24,352 nt of DNA, taken from assembly GCA_964402115.1 (NCBI GenBank), contig CAYOBW010000094.1, forward strand, positions 1-24,352, given 5' to 3'. This DNA comes from CAYOBW01 sp964402115. GTDB taxonomy: Bacteria; Verrucomicrobiota; Kiritimatiellia; UBA8416; CAYOBW01. The notes below the pieces were generated by a model. The model was not told where the DNA came from, made no database searches, and saw only the letters and a program-made list of their open reading frames with translations. Position 1 is the first letter of the stretch, and each line of letters starts with the position of its first letter. The translations under genes and the position numbers were made by a program. Shown here piece after piece: positions 8,401 through 15,855 of this stretch.

Positions 8401-8495
8401 TGACGGGGGAGCGCCTCAAGGTCGACTCCCCGCATGCCGCGCGGAAGCGCAGCGTGGCCCTGCCGCGCCCGGTCGAGGTCGTGCCCGGCGGCTGA
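5439..8495 (+). CDS. GT39-like (GT-C fold) membrane glycosyltransferase with large extracytoplasmic C-terminal region
   Basis: GTG at 5439 overlaps the preceding TGA and has GGAGGGAG just upstream; ATG at 5454 is the alternative. The product is 1018 residues. Residues 1-400 are polytopic membrane sequence with many hydrophobic segments. The first loop carries NQAADQGIHALM (about 62-73) and VFFYGQCYMGSLEPL (85-99), as in dolichyl/polyprenyl-phosphate-sugar-dependent GT39/ArnT-type enzymes, where an acidic residue in this loop is catalytic; here D66 is the candidate. From about residue 520 the protein becomes soluble. Residues 522-675 resemble a discoidin-like beta domain (a VTDGDD loop, then LNTAW and an ISELEL strand). 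Helical, TPR-like sequence follows (about 800-865), then a C-terminal Ig-like beta domain. This would place a carbohydrate-binding-like module outside the membrane. The sugar donor and acceptor are unknown. Confidence 0.8.
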   Translation: MRSTAMARGVSPGAEADGGRLQAHTSRAHRYGLLALLTLAAGLRLFHAAVFHLRLEPQHGTNQAADQGIHALMAMHMAGGREWPVFFYGQCYMGSLEPLVSALFYKVLGHSMFAVCLGPVVFSLAALCFIYRWGCDAAGRRAGLVALALCVIGPEPLFWFAVAPRGGYMATLCLCAWLLWLAARLADRLAAGEPVRARAFGLLGVVAGLAWWTNQLSAGALLAAALVLLSGWRGRPPVAAVCAGLAGFAAGSAPWWAWNARHAWLTFSFAGTFEGAALPQGLRYLANYLAQFIDGAPGWEGAAVLRVVVGGCALAAGAVAWRRARGGPRRYACLAALLFVAVHGALFAGSRTSQGWGGARFLIPIVPALAVLLAAGLAAAGRRWHPALAWLGVALLVGGQLGSVRRLFAESGEDRTGWRAVPGLTRFCLSNDVDTVYGHYGMHWVNFAAREAFCYTTGEDDRYVPYARRAALSRRCAYERGYRGIEGFLDATAARWEVGQGGACPVVYRLRHAPANPAPLTSRATVHVTDGDDAAAARMQDEDLNTAWEGEVPATNGRRVVSLSLAGPTRLCGLRLLSLPNAYPLRAGLYAGTEGPETNGLQTLVAAQDTTRFFWSGPQLCYGGLQYVQEWLFEPRLVTRLLLAIEGTEQSARVAISELELLAPAPEPWPSAWSEDQVLALIATTGVRRVYAPRWLAEYGHVRWGAAVTTPLAPFWTPDGAPVDVNLQPGILPLEVTNHLALIVPRAAAPRSWRCLTREGLTPQRTALGPFEVFWFDDRNWQSDFRFCGNLFWSEAGVGAGTEDRHARARALAFLARAGRSGGASVPGDEVAWLRRSVAAYPNCQPAWERLAAVLARSGDRAGSEAARRTLCEQTEPETPCRSVFAGGYELLGCTVPAVPLAAGASASLTCFWRVPPQRATTRYAVFVHFRRESRQFEADHVLLENLPAHTLAERPFPEVFRQTVQVGVPAGAEPGAYTVRLGLVDRVTGERLKVDSPHAARKRSVALPRPVEVVPGG

Positions 8496-8530
8496 TGCAC
8501 CGGGGGCCGACGCCACGTTCGCTGCGCGCC

Positions 8531-9997
8531 TCACGCCTTCGCGTTGGTGTTGATCGTCAGGCCGTACAGCTGCGCGAAGACGCGGGCGTGGCGGGCGAAG
8601 TCGCCGCAATAGAGGAGGGGGTGGGGGCCGGGGTAGACGCTGCACACGTCGGCCACGTTGTCGAGTTTCACCAGCACGCGGGTCGCGCAGCCGCCGGTGG
8701 GCGGGCAGCCGGGTGAGTCAACCACGGTGCCCGACCACGCGTCGAGCAGGTTCTTCCCGGTGTGGTACTTGAACAGCGTGACCGGTTCGCCCGCCGGCCA
8801 CTGCACGTCCAGGGCGAGACTTTTCGGCTCCTGGTGGAAGAACGGCCGCAGCGCGTAGGGCGCATCGGCCCCGTCGGGGCCGTGCAGGCGGGGCGTGCAG
8901 GTGCAGTGCGAGGCGAAGTACAGGTTCTGCTCGGTGTCGAAATCCGGGTTGTGCTGGAAGCCGCCGCGGCCGAAGAGGCTGGCGCCGAGCATGAGGCCCA
9001 GCGCCGCGTTGAGATCGTTCTCGCAGGCGCACGGCATGAGCCGGCCGTTGTTCAGCGCGAAGCTCAGGCACGGCTTGCGGTGCTTGAGGAAGAGGCACTC
9101 GATCGTGATCGCGTCCGCGTCGTGGCGCTCCAGCAGCGCCTGCACGGCGGTGTGCGCGCGGACGCCGTCCAGGAAGGCCTTCTCCTCCAGGTCGGTGCTG
9201 TGACGCGCGCGCCGCCGCACGGCGCGCGCCAGGCGCTCCATCTCGGGCGTCACGGCGAGCTGGTCGAAGAGCGTGTTGAAATGCGCGGCGGGCACGCCGT
9301 GGATTGGCAGGCCGAGGAACGGCTCGGCGTCGTCCGCCTCGCGCTGGAGCCTGCCGGAGACGCGCAGGAGCCGGCTTTGCGCCAGCCGCCCCCACGCATG
9401 CACGGCCCGGAGTCCGCGCCCGAGCGCGTCCCAGTTCTCGATCGAGTGGATGTACTGCGTGTGCGGCGCCGTGCGCAGGAGCTCCGGCGGGAGCTGGTGG
9501 CTTGCACCCACGGGCTGGTACACGATGATGGGCCCCTTGAACTCCTCCAGGATGGGCTTCAGCTTCGCGCTGAACGTGTTCCAGAAGTTGAAGAGCAGCA
9601 GGGCGTCGGGCTTCGAGGCGGCCACGCTGGCGAGAAAGGCCCGGATGCCGGCCTCGGTGCTCAGCGGCTGCGCTTCGAGCGCCAGCTGCACGTCCAGGCC
9701 GGCCGTGAGGCGGCGCACCTGTTCGAGGAACTTGGCCTGCTGCTGCTCGGGCTCGAACTGGTTGCCGGGCCAGGTGGACCATTTCTCGTGGCTCCAACTG
9801 TCCTCGCACTTTCCGGCCAGCACGGTTTCCTGCGACGGGTAGAAGAACGCGCCGCGGATGACGGCGGGCTTCTTGCGCCGCTCCGCCCGGATCAAGGTGT
9901 TCGGCAACGTGGTGGCGCAGCCCAGCGGCCACGCCGCCGCCGCTGTCAGCGCCGCCGCGCTTCTCAGGAATGCCCGTCGATTCGCGATCATGTCCAT
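8531..9997 (-). CDS. Tat-exported L-fucose/arabinose-isomerase-like protein
   Basis: The 488-residue product begins MDMIANRRAFLRSAAAL, a twin-arginine signal (RRAFLR) followed by an Ala-rich core and a cysteine at residue 27 that could be a weak lipobox. ATG at 9997 (minus strand) was chosen because GGGAGA lies six bases upstream; ATG at 9991 is the alternative. The C-terminal half resembles the sugar-isomerase fold of L-fucose and L-arabinose isomerases. It has ITIECLFLK (298-306), PCACENDLNAALGLML (322-337), NPDFDTEQN (350-358) and ASHC (362-365), comparable to the Glu/Asp/His metal ligands there. In known isomerases these act in the cytoplasm on free sugars, so export is unusual. Activity and substrate cannot be stated. 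Its neighbours are transcribed separately or convergently; the GH29 fucosidase is 11 kb away. Confidence 0.75.
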   Translation of the reverse strand: MDMIANRRAFLRSAAALTAAAAWPLGCATTLPNTLIRAERRKKPAVIRGAFFYPSQETVLAGKCEDSWSHEKWSTWPGNQFEPEQQQAKFLEQVRRLTAGLDVQLALEAQPLSTEAGIRAFLASVAASKPDALLLFNFWNTFSAKLKPILEEFKGPIIVYQPVGASHQLPPELLRTAPHTQYIHSIENWDALGRGLRAVHAWGRLAQSRLLRVSGRLQREADDAEPFLGLPIHGVPAAHFNTLFDQLAVTPEMERLARAVRRRARHSTDLEEKAFLDGVRAHTAVQALLERHDADAITIECLFLKHRKPCLSFALNNGRLMPCACENDLNAALGLMLGASLFGRGGFQHNPDFDTEQNLYFASHCTCTPRLHGPDGADAPYALRPFFHQEPKSLALDVQWPAGEPVTLFKYHTGKNLLDAWSGTVVDSPGCPPTGGCATRVLVKLDNVADVCSVYPGPHPLLYCGDFARHARVFAQLYGLTINTNAKA

Positions 9998-10238
9998 GAG
10001 CGTTCTCCCGGAATGGCCGCCGGGCACGTTCGCGCGGCGCCTGCACATTCCCTATATTGCCGGGTTAGACTACCCGAGGGACGGGCAATGGCAAGCGCCA
10101 AGTGACCAGCAACTGCTGGCGCCGAGTGGGGCTTGAATGGGGGCCGAATGGGCAGAGTCGATCAGCAGGCTCGTAGCGCCTGCTGTACGTTTCCCGTGCG
10201 GAGGACAGGTACAGCGGGCGCCACGAGCCCGCTCGTGC
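9998..10238. other. Intergenic region between RHS gene and isomerase-like gene
   Basis: This 241-bp gap contains no convincing gene on either strand, and in particular no small gene that could serve as an RHS immunity partner. It holds several dyads: CGGGT/ACCCG around 10060-10075, CCAGCA-AC-TGCTGG near 10108-10121, AGCAGG (10164-10169) with CCTGCT (10179-10184), and the pair described at 10213-10233. Confidence 0.5.
10213..10233 (-). terminator. Hairpin just downstream of the RHS gene
   Basis: AGCGGGC (10213-10219) and GCCCGCT (10227-10233) form a perfect 7-bp stem with a 7-base loop, six bases past the RHS stop codon. An overlapping alternative pairs CACGAG (10222-10227) with CTCGTG (10232-10237). 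There is no U-tract, so intrinsic termination is only possible, not shown. Confidence 0.35.
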
Positions 10239-13200
10239 TCAGTCGCCGCCCCACAGGGTCAGGCCGAAGAGGCTGGTGCGGCCGCCGAGGGAGATGTTGC
10301 CGACCACGAGGTTGACGGTGGCGGTAGGGACGCCCTTGTTGAGTTCGAAGCTGGCCCCCAGGGTGTGGCCGCCTGTGCCGATGTTCGCGCCGGTCTGCAG
10401 GGTGCCCGACAGCACGTCGGTGTAGACGACTGCGTTCATACCGACCGTGTCGGCCACGGTCACGTTCTGCATGAACACCGCGCGCCCGCTGCCCAGGTTC
10501 ACGGAGCCGCCACCCGTGACCTGGACCTGGTTGGCGACGTGCGTGGTCACAGCCCCGGCCGCGCCGTTCAGCCGGAGTTCCGTGCTGGCGCCGATCCCGG
10601 CGGCCGGCGTATTGACCCCGTTCGCGACGAGCACCCGTCCGTACCCCAGTTCGACCTGCGAGTCGGCGTTGGCGGAGCCGATCGGGGTGCTGCCGCTGAC
10701 CGACCCGAACGCGCCCACGCTCCGACTGTTGGACACGGTGCCGCCCCTGACATTTCCGCCGAACGGCCCCTCCTCGACGCCGGCGGTGTAGACGCGTCCG
10801 CGATTGCCACCCTCGGCGAACTCCCCAGTGCCGGAGTAGGCGTCGCGGTTGCCCTGCTGGTCCGGGGCGGGGGGAGCGGCGGCGTAGGAACCGCGGTCGC
10901 CCAGGCGCCGGGAATCGGGGGCGGGGGCCGGCGGATTGCCGGCGATGCGGCCGGGATGCAGGCCGGTCGGGTCCAGCAGGTCGAGCGGATCGAGCCGCGC
11001 GTACTGGTAGGGGTTGGCGGCGAAGGGGTCGTCCGGCACGGGCCAGAAGGGATCGCGCGACAGGAAGCGTCCCGCGCCGGCGTCATAGCAGCGTGCGCCC
11101 ATGCAGAAGAACGCACCGGCGTCGTCCAGCTGGCGCACACCCCATTGCCCGGCGAACGTGAAGGGCTGATCGCTGGCGCCGCTGCGCGCCAGCACGCGGC
11201 CGAAGGGCGCGTAGGCGTAGGCGTCGGTCACGGCGCCGGCGGCGTCGGTGAGGCAGACCGTTGCGCCGCGGGCGTCGAAATGGTAGTAGCTCACGGCTCC
11301 ACTGGCGCCGTCGAGGGCGTAAAGCAGCTGGCCGTCCGGCGTCCAGACGTAGTGCCGCACGATCTGCCCGTTGCCGGCGTTCACTTCGGCTGCCAGCGCG
11401 CCGAGTCCCAGCGCGTGGTGATAGCGGTAGGCGCGCGTGGCGCCGCCGCGGGTCCGGGTCGTGTGCAGGCCGAACCCGTTGCAGGTGAACGTGTCCGCGC
11501 CGAGCTTCTCAAGTCGCCAGCCCGCGTCCCACCCGACGGCGCCGGTCGGGGTTTGCGTGACGCAGCCGCGCCCGTCGTGCGCGTAGCCGGCGGAGGCGAG
11601 TTGCGACGCCGCGTCGAACGTGTCGGCCTGCCGCCCGCTCGCCAGCGTTGCGGCCGCGACCAGCGGGGCGTGAGCGACCGCTCTCTCCAGTTGAGCGGCA
11701 GCGTTGTAGTGGAGTGCGAAGTCCGCCACCGTGCCGTGCCGCAGGCCGACCAGGCGGTCGCCGTCGTCCCAGCGCAGTTCGGTGTGCACACCGTTTTCGC
11801 GGCGGATGGCAACCAGGCGGTTGTCCGTATCGTACACGAACCGCACTGTGACGCCCGCCAGATCATCGCCGACGCTCGCCAGCCGGTTGCGGTTGTCGTA
11901 CGCGTACGTGACGGCGAAGCGGCCGTTGTCGTAGGTCACCCGCGCCAGGCGGCCGCCCGCGTCGTAGGCGGCGCCGTACGCGGCGCCCGCACTCACCGCG
12001 TTGGTCAGGCGGTTCTCCGCGTCGTAGGCGAGGGCGATGCCGTCGGCAGCCACCAGCCGGTCGAGTATGTCGTAAGTGTAGGCGAGTGCCAGGGGCGCGG
12101 CGCCCGCGGCCGTGTAGACCCGTTGCGTGACGACGCCCAGCGCGTTGCGCGCCAGCCGTTGGGTGTACACGCCCGTGACCTCCTCGCGCGCCAGGCGCCC
12201 CAGCGCGTCGTATGCGTAGGCGGTGCGGCGCCCCAGCGGGTCCGTGCAGGCCGCGGGGATCCCCATCGGGGAGTAGGCCAGCCGCCACGAGCGCCCGTTG
12301 CCGTCGACGATGTTCGTGGCCAGTCCGAGGCCGTTGCGCTGGTAACGCACCGCGCCCGTCGCTGCGTTGCTGACCGCGGCCAGCCGCCCTTCGCCGTCGT
12401 ACGCGAAGACGGTGGCGCGACCCAGCGCGTCGGTGTGCCGGGTCACCCGCTGCATGGGATCTCGCGCGGCCGTCGCGCCGTGGGCCAGCGGGTCCGTCGC
12501 CGCCGTCACCGAGCCGAGCCGGTCGGTCGTGTACTGCCACGTCCGCCCGCCGGGGCTCGAGATGGCGCGCGGCACCCCCTCCGCATCGCGGTCGATCCGC
12601 CAGGCGCCGTCGCCCACGCTCAGGGACTGCAACCAGCCCTGCGGCGCGTACGTGTTGCGGCATTCGACGCCGTTCGCGTCGCGTACGGTCGAGAGGCGGT
12701 TCAGGGCGTCGTACGAGAAGGTGGTCGTCTGCGCCGTGCGATCGCGCACCGTCGCGAGCCGGTCCATGTCGTCATAGGTGAAGACGACGGCCTGGTCGCA
12801 GGCGTCGCGGGCGGCGACCCGGTTGCCGTTGCGGTCGTACGCGTACCGGATCACCGCGCCGCGTTCATTGACGACGCGGGTCAGCCGGTCCTTCGCGTCG
12901 TAGGCGAAGCCGGTCCCGCGACCGGCCGGGTTGGTGACCGCCACGAGGCGGAAGAGCGCGTCGTGGTGAAACGTCGTCAGGCCGGTGTCGCTGTCGGCGT
13001 GCGACCGCCGCATGCCGGCGGCATCGTACGTGAAGCGGGTGACGCCGCCGACCGCGTTCGTCACCGCGAGCAACTGGCCGCGCGCGTTGTAGGCAAACCG
13101 GACGGTCTGCCCGGCGCGGTCGGTGCGGGAGAGCGGGTTGCCGCGGGCGTCATACGTGTAGGCGATGCGCGTGCCGTCGGGGCACCCGGCCTGCGCCAGG

Positions 13201-14762
13201 TCGTGGAAGGTGAAGGTGACGGCGGCGTCCGCATCCGCGTTGGTGAACGCCTGGTCGCGGGCCTCGTACGCGTACGTCGTCGCGCAGCCATTGGCGTTGG
13301 TGATGGTCTGCAGGTAGCCCGAGTCCGCGTGCCACGCCAGGCGGGTGGCGTGGCCGAGGCGGTCCTGCACGCGGGTCGGGCGATCCGCGGCGTCATAGTC
13401 GACCGCCAGGGCGTGCCCGGCCTCGTCCGTGCGGTTGGTCAGCAGGCGCCGGTCGGCATGGCCCGAGTGCCGGGGCGTGCCGCCGGGATTCACAATCAGG
13501 GAAACGCCGGGCGCGGGGGAATCGTACGTGTGCGTGAAGCGGCGCCCGCAGGCGTCCGTCTGCGACGTTACGCGCGCGTCGGCGTCATAGGCCTGCGTGT
13601 AGTGGTGATTGCCTTCGGGGTAGACGATGCGCTGAATCATCGAGCCGAGGGCCGTGGGCGTCATGACGTAGGTCGTGGTGTTCGTCGCGGCGTCGGTCAC
13701 GGTTGTCAGCACCCCGCCGGTGTAGCCGAACCGCACCGTGCGCCGTCCGTCGGTGACCGAGGTCAGCCGGTCGCCGGCGTAAGCGAGGGTCAGCGTGCGG
13801 CCGAGTCCGTCGGAAACCTGCGTGGGCCGGCCGTTGACCTGCGACACCGTGAGGGTGTTGTAGTTCCGATCCACAACGCGTCGCAGGCCGCCGTGCGCGC
13901 CGCTGAACTGGCACACGAGGGCCGCGGGGGGATCGAGGAGCCAGAAGTCGCCCGCCGCGTCCTCGCGCAGCTGAAAAGGCGTTTCAGCCGGCGCCGTGCG
14001 GCACCAAACGCCCGCGACCTTCGCGAACGAGAGCGCCTGGCCGCCGTGGTAGATCACGTCCACCGCCGACGTGCTGACGCCGGCGAGGCGGATGGCGAAG
14101 CCGTGCATCCAGTTTGTGCCCAGGCCGAAGTTGGCGACGCTGGTGTCGCGCGACAGCCGGGCGGCGTAGGAGCGGACGAAGGCCAGCGGGAGCGGGCCTT
14201 CCAGGGCCAGGTCGGTGACGGGGTCCACCAGGAACTCGCCGGTCGCGACCTGGACCGGCTCCGCGGTCTTCTCCGCGAACGGCGTGTTGCCCGCGGTGGG
14301 CGGCTTGGGCACGGCCTTGCCGGCGCCGGAAAGAAAGGTGGTGTGCCCGAAGATGATCAGACGCTGCTCACCCGCGATCCGCAGCATGATCGTCTTGGCG
14401 CCGATGCCGGTTGGTTGGAACCGGACGTCCACGCGGCTGCTCTCGCCGGGCGCCAGCGTGTGGCCGGTGCACAAGTCGAGCGCAATGACGAAGTTCGGCG
14501 TATCGGTTCCGAAGCGGCCGACGCCGAGGATCTGCACCGGCGCGGCGGACACGTTCTTCACGGTCAGCGAGCGCTCGCGTGCCTGTCCGACCTGCAGGGG
14601 CCCGAAGTCGCAGGGCGAGGGCGTGACCTCCAGCGTTTCCGCTGCACACCACGCCGGGGCCACGAGTGTCAGCGTGAGGAGCGCGCGGCGGGTGCCTTGC
14701 GCCAGGCGGCCGAAGCACTGCCCGGGGCGCCGGCGTTTCGTTCTTGCTGTTGCATTTGGCAT
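10239..14762 (-). CDS. Secreted giant RHS/YD-repeat protein with Gly-rich beta C-terminal tail
   Basis: The 1507-residue product has a basic N-terminus and a hydrophobic segment (about 27-40) ending in ACA-type residues, a likely signal peptide. Residues 44-140 form an ASH/HYDIN-type Ig-like domain (CDFGPLQVGQ, VTVKN-like strand, FQPTGIGAKT). Residues 168-210 match DUF6531, the usual opener of RHS proteins (VQVATGEFLVDPVTDLAL, then a PLAFVRSY strand). Then follow roughly two dozen YD repeats (variants of YDANGN and YDALGRL). The RHS-associated core ends near residue 1275 (YAPFGRVLARSG, FLSRDPFWP, DPLDLLDPTGLHP). RHS proteins form a hollow beta cocoon around a variable C-terminal effector released by autoproteolysis near the DPxGL motif. 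Here the 232-residue tail is Gly/Ala/Val/Thr-rich and looks like repeated beta strands; I recognise no nuclease, deaminase or other toxin motif. The start has GGAGG seven bases upstream. It is the second gene of a unit with the small YD protein 30 bp upstream. Confidence 0.9.
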   Translation of the reverse strand: MPNATARTKRRRPGQCFGRLAQGTRRALLTLTLVAPAWCAAETLEVTPSPCDFGPLQVGQARERSLTVKNVSAAPVQILGVGRFGTDTPNFVIALDLCTGHTLAPGESSRVDVRFQPTGIGAKTIMLRIAGEQRLIIFGHTTFLSGAGKAVPKPPTAGNTPFAEKTAEPVQVATGEFLVDPVTDLALEGPLPLAFVRSYAARLSRDTSVANFGLGTNWMHGFAIRLAGVSTSAVDVIYHGGQALSFAKVAGVWCRTAPAETPFQLREDAAGDFWLLDPPAALVCQFSGAHGGLRRVVDRNYNTLTVSQVNGRPTQVSDGLGRTLTLAYAGDRLTSVTDGRRTVRFGYTGGVLTTVTDAATNTTTYVMTPTALGSMIQRIVYPEGNHHYTQAYDADARVTSQTDACGRRFTHTYDSPAPGVSLIVNPGGTPRHSGHADRRLLTNRTDEAGHALAVDYDAADRPTRVQDRLGHATRLAWHADSGYLQTITNANGCATTYAYEARDQAFTNADADAAVTFTFHDLAQAGCPDGTRIAYTYDARGNPLSRTDRAGQTVRFAYNARGQLLAVTNAVGGVTRFTYDAAGMRRSHADSDTGLTTFHHDALFRLVAVTNPAGRGTGFAYDAKDRLTRVVNERGAVIRYAYDRNGNRVAARDACDQAVVFTYDDMDRLATVRDRTAQTTTFSYDALNRLSTVRDANGVECRNTYAPQGWLQSLSVGDGAWRIDRDAEGVPRAISSPGGRTWQYTTDRLGSVTAATDPLAHGATAARDPMQRVTRHTDALGRATVFAYDGEGRLAAVSNAATGAVRYQRNGLGLATNIVDGNGRSWRLAYSPMGIPAACTDPLGRRTAYAYDALGRLAREEVTGVYTQRLARNALGVVTQRVYTAAGAAPLALAYTYDILDRLVAADGIALAYDAENRLTNAVSAGAAYGAAYDAGGRLARVTYDNGRFAVTYAYDNRNRLASVGDDLAGVTVRFVYDTDNRLVAIRRENGVHTELRWDDGDRLVGLRHGTVADFALHYNAAAQLERAVAHAPLVAAATLASGRQADTFDAASQLASAGYAHDGRGCVTQTPTGAVGWDAGWRLEKLGADTFTCNGFGLHTTRTRGGATRAYRYHHALGLGALAAEVNAGNGQIVRHYVWTPDGQLLYALDGASGAVSYYHFDARGATVCLTDAAGAVTDAYAYAPFGRVLARSGASDQPFTFAGQWGVRQLDDAGAFFCMGARCYDAGAGRFLSRDPFWPVPDDPFAANPYQYARLDPLDLLDPTGLHPGRIAGNPPAPAPDSRRLGDRGSYAAAPPAPDQQGNRDAYSGTGEFAEGGNRGRVYTAGVEEGPFGGNVRGGTVSNSRSVGAFGSVSGSTPIGSANADSQVELGYGRVLVANGVNTPAAGIGASTELRLNGAAGAVTTHVANQVQVTGGGSVNLGSGRAVFMQNVTVADTVGMNAVVYTDVLSGTLQTGANIGTGGHTLGASFELNKGVPTATVNLVVGNISLGGRTSLFGLTLWGGD

Positions 14763-14792
14763 GGCTGTTCCTCCGCTGGCGTGCGCGCCCGG

Positions 14793-15461
14793 CTACGGTT
14801 TCTCCACGTTCAGACGGTAGAATCCGCCCCGCGCGGCCGGATGCGCATCGGTCATGCTGTCCAGTCCGTCCACGCCCGGGCGCGGTCCCTGGCCCGGCAC
14901 GTTGGTCCACGCGCCGGCGGTCAGATCCGCCAGGCATTTCAGCGTGTAGGTCCGGCGGGCCGACGAGCGGAAGACGACCTTCAGGCCCGCTGGTGCGTTC
15001 GAGACGGCCACGATGCCGAAATAGGCGTTCGGATCGGCGGGCCCCGTGTCGGCCATCCACTCATGGTAGTCGTCCGCCGGATCGCCGTCGGTATTGCGCA
15101 GGGCCGGGTCGCTGCCTGCCGCCAGCTCGTCGGCGTTGCGCAGTCGGTCGCCGTCCGCGTCGCCCGCGCCCGTCTGGCCGAGGTGGCCGAAATACGTCAC
15201 CTCGAGGCCGTCGGGCAGATCGTCGCCATCGGTGTTTGTGCCGTCTCCGAGACCGTTGACGGTCAGGTTGGTGCGGTTGCCGTTGGCGTCGTAGGCGTAC
15301 CGGATGGCGGCGGCGTTGGTGCTTGTCGTGGCTGTGTACCCCACCGCCACCAGGCGTCCGGCGCTGTCGTACCAGTAGCGCGCGGTCTCCTCCGTGGCGC
15401 CGGCACGCCGCGTCATGACCAGCGCCGTGCATGCCAGCAGTGCAATCAGTCTGCGAGTCAT
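14793..15461 (-). CDS. Short secreted YD-repeat/thrombospondin-3-like calcium-repeat protein
   Basis: The 222-residue product starts MTRRLIALLACTALVM, a signal peptide, at an ATG preceded by GGAGGG. Residues 28-68 hold two YD motifs (RYWYDSAGRLVAVGY and IRYAYDANGNRTNLTV), the same unit as the large RHS protein downstream. Residues 75-135 carry Asp-rich loops (NTDGDDLPDGLE, GDADGDRLRNADE, RNTDGDPADD) typical of TSP3/dockerin-like calcium binding. The C-terminal 75 residues (YTLKCLADLTAGAWTNVPG, then FYRLNVE at the end) resemble a small beta domain that I recall from the ends of secreted verrucomicrobial and lentisphaeral proteins. It is first in a two-gene unit. It may be a free-standing accessory or surface-anchoring partner of the RHS protein, or a decayed relic of an earlier RHS gene; the intact start favours a real gene. 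Confidence 0.75.
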   Translation of the reverse strand: MTRRLIALLACTALVMTRRAGATEETARYWYDSAGRLVAVGYTATTSTNAAAIRYAYDANGNRTNLTVNGLGDGTNTDGDDLPDGLEVTYFGHLGQTGAGDADGDRLRNADELAAGSDPALRNTDGDPADDYHEWMADTGPADPNAYFGIVAVSNAPAGLKVVFRSSARRTYTLKCLADLTAGAWTNVPGQGPRPGVDGLDSMTDAHPAARGGFYRLNVEKP

Positions 15462-15643
15462 GGTCAGCCCTCCGCGTTGATCTGCCGGGAAGGGCGGCAG
15501 CATCTGCTCTACCGCAACGGAAAGGCGCCGATGCAAGTACCAGCCCCCCACGGCGTCAGGCTACATCGCGAGGCACATCGCTGCAATCGAAAACCGACAT
15601 CGAAAGTATCGTCTCAGTGACAGCAGGAGGCTTACAAGGCACC

Positions 15644-15667
15644 TAACGGCCGGGACGGCCGTCTCCA
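15644..15667 (-). repeat. REP-like hairpin, left arm of an inverted pair
   Basis: This 24-base unit is the inverted counterpart of 15691-15714, matching at 22 of 24 positions. Its internal stem is ACGGCC/GGCCGT with loop GGGAC. It belongs to the same family as the units at 15-39, 107-130 and 267-291. Confidence 0.85.
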
Positions 15668-15690
15668 GCGCGTGGGCAGGCGACGAGGCG

Positions 15691-15714
15691 TGGAGACGGC
15701 GGTCCCCGCCGTTA
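15691..15714 (+). repeat. REP-like hairpin, right arm of an inverted pair
   Basis: This unit keeps the family stem ACGGCGG/CCGCCGT with a TCC loop. With 15644-15667 it forms a 24-base inverted repeat around a 23-base spacer, the arrangement called a REPIN in other bacteria. No transposase of the REP-associated (RAYT) type is in the window. Confidence 0.85.
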
Positions 15715-15770
15715 GCGCCCTCCCCCTCGCGTTAGTGAGGCGTTACCATCGAAAACCGCGCAATATGACC

Positions 15771-15855
15771 GCTTGAAATCGGGCGTCCGGGCGTCCATGC
15801 TGTGTGGGTCGCGCAACGAGGAAACAACGCGGGAGGGGAATGTGAAAGCCGTCCG
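15771..15855 (+). repeat. 85-bp promoter/leader element, copy A
   Basis: This stretch aligns without gaps to 17975-18059, with 72 of 85 bases identical. It covers the putative promoter, the 5' leader, the ribosome binding site and the first codons of the DUF1080 gene. The bases on either side of the element are not similar between the two loci. Confidence 0.85.
15773..15801 (+). promoter_or_regulatory. Putative sigma-70-type promoter of the DUF1080 gene
   Basis: TTGAAA (15773-15778) is separated by 17 bp from CATGCT (15796-15801). Both hexamers and the spacing are identical in the second copy of the element at 17977-18005. The -35 matches the consensus at 5/6 and the -10 at only 3/6. Conservation between copies is the main support. 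Initiation about seven bases on would give a leader of roughly 35 bases. Confidence 0.5.

Larger units (their letters stand above)
15462..15770. other. Divergent intergenic region with REP pair
   Basis: Apart from the two REP hairpins at 15644-15714, this stretch between the divergent YD-repeat and DUF1080 genes contains no gene I can support. The 10-mer ATCGAAAACC occurs twice (near 15587 and 15749). No convincing minus-strand promoter for the RHS unit was found by eye. Confidence 0.5.

Noticed and set aside
10137..15620. A 1827-residue open frame on the plus strand, antisense to the RHS unit
   Set aside because: It is an antisense shadow of high-GC coding sequence with an Arg/Gly/Val/Ala-rich product, runs through the intergenic gap and both real genes, and shows no recognisable domain. 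The minus-strand RHS product is unmistakable.
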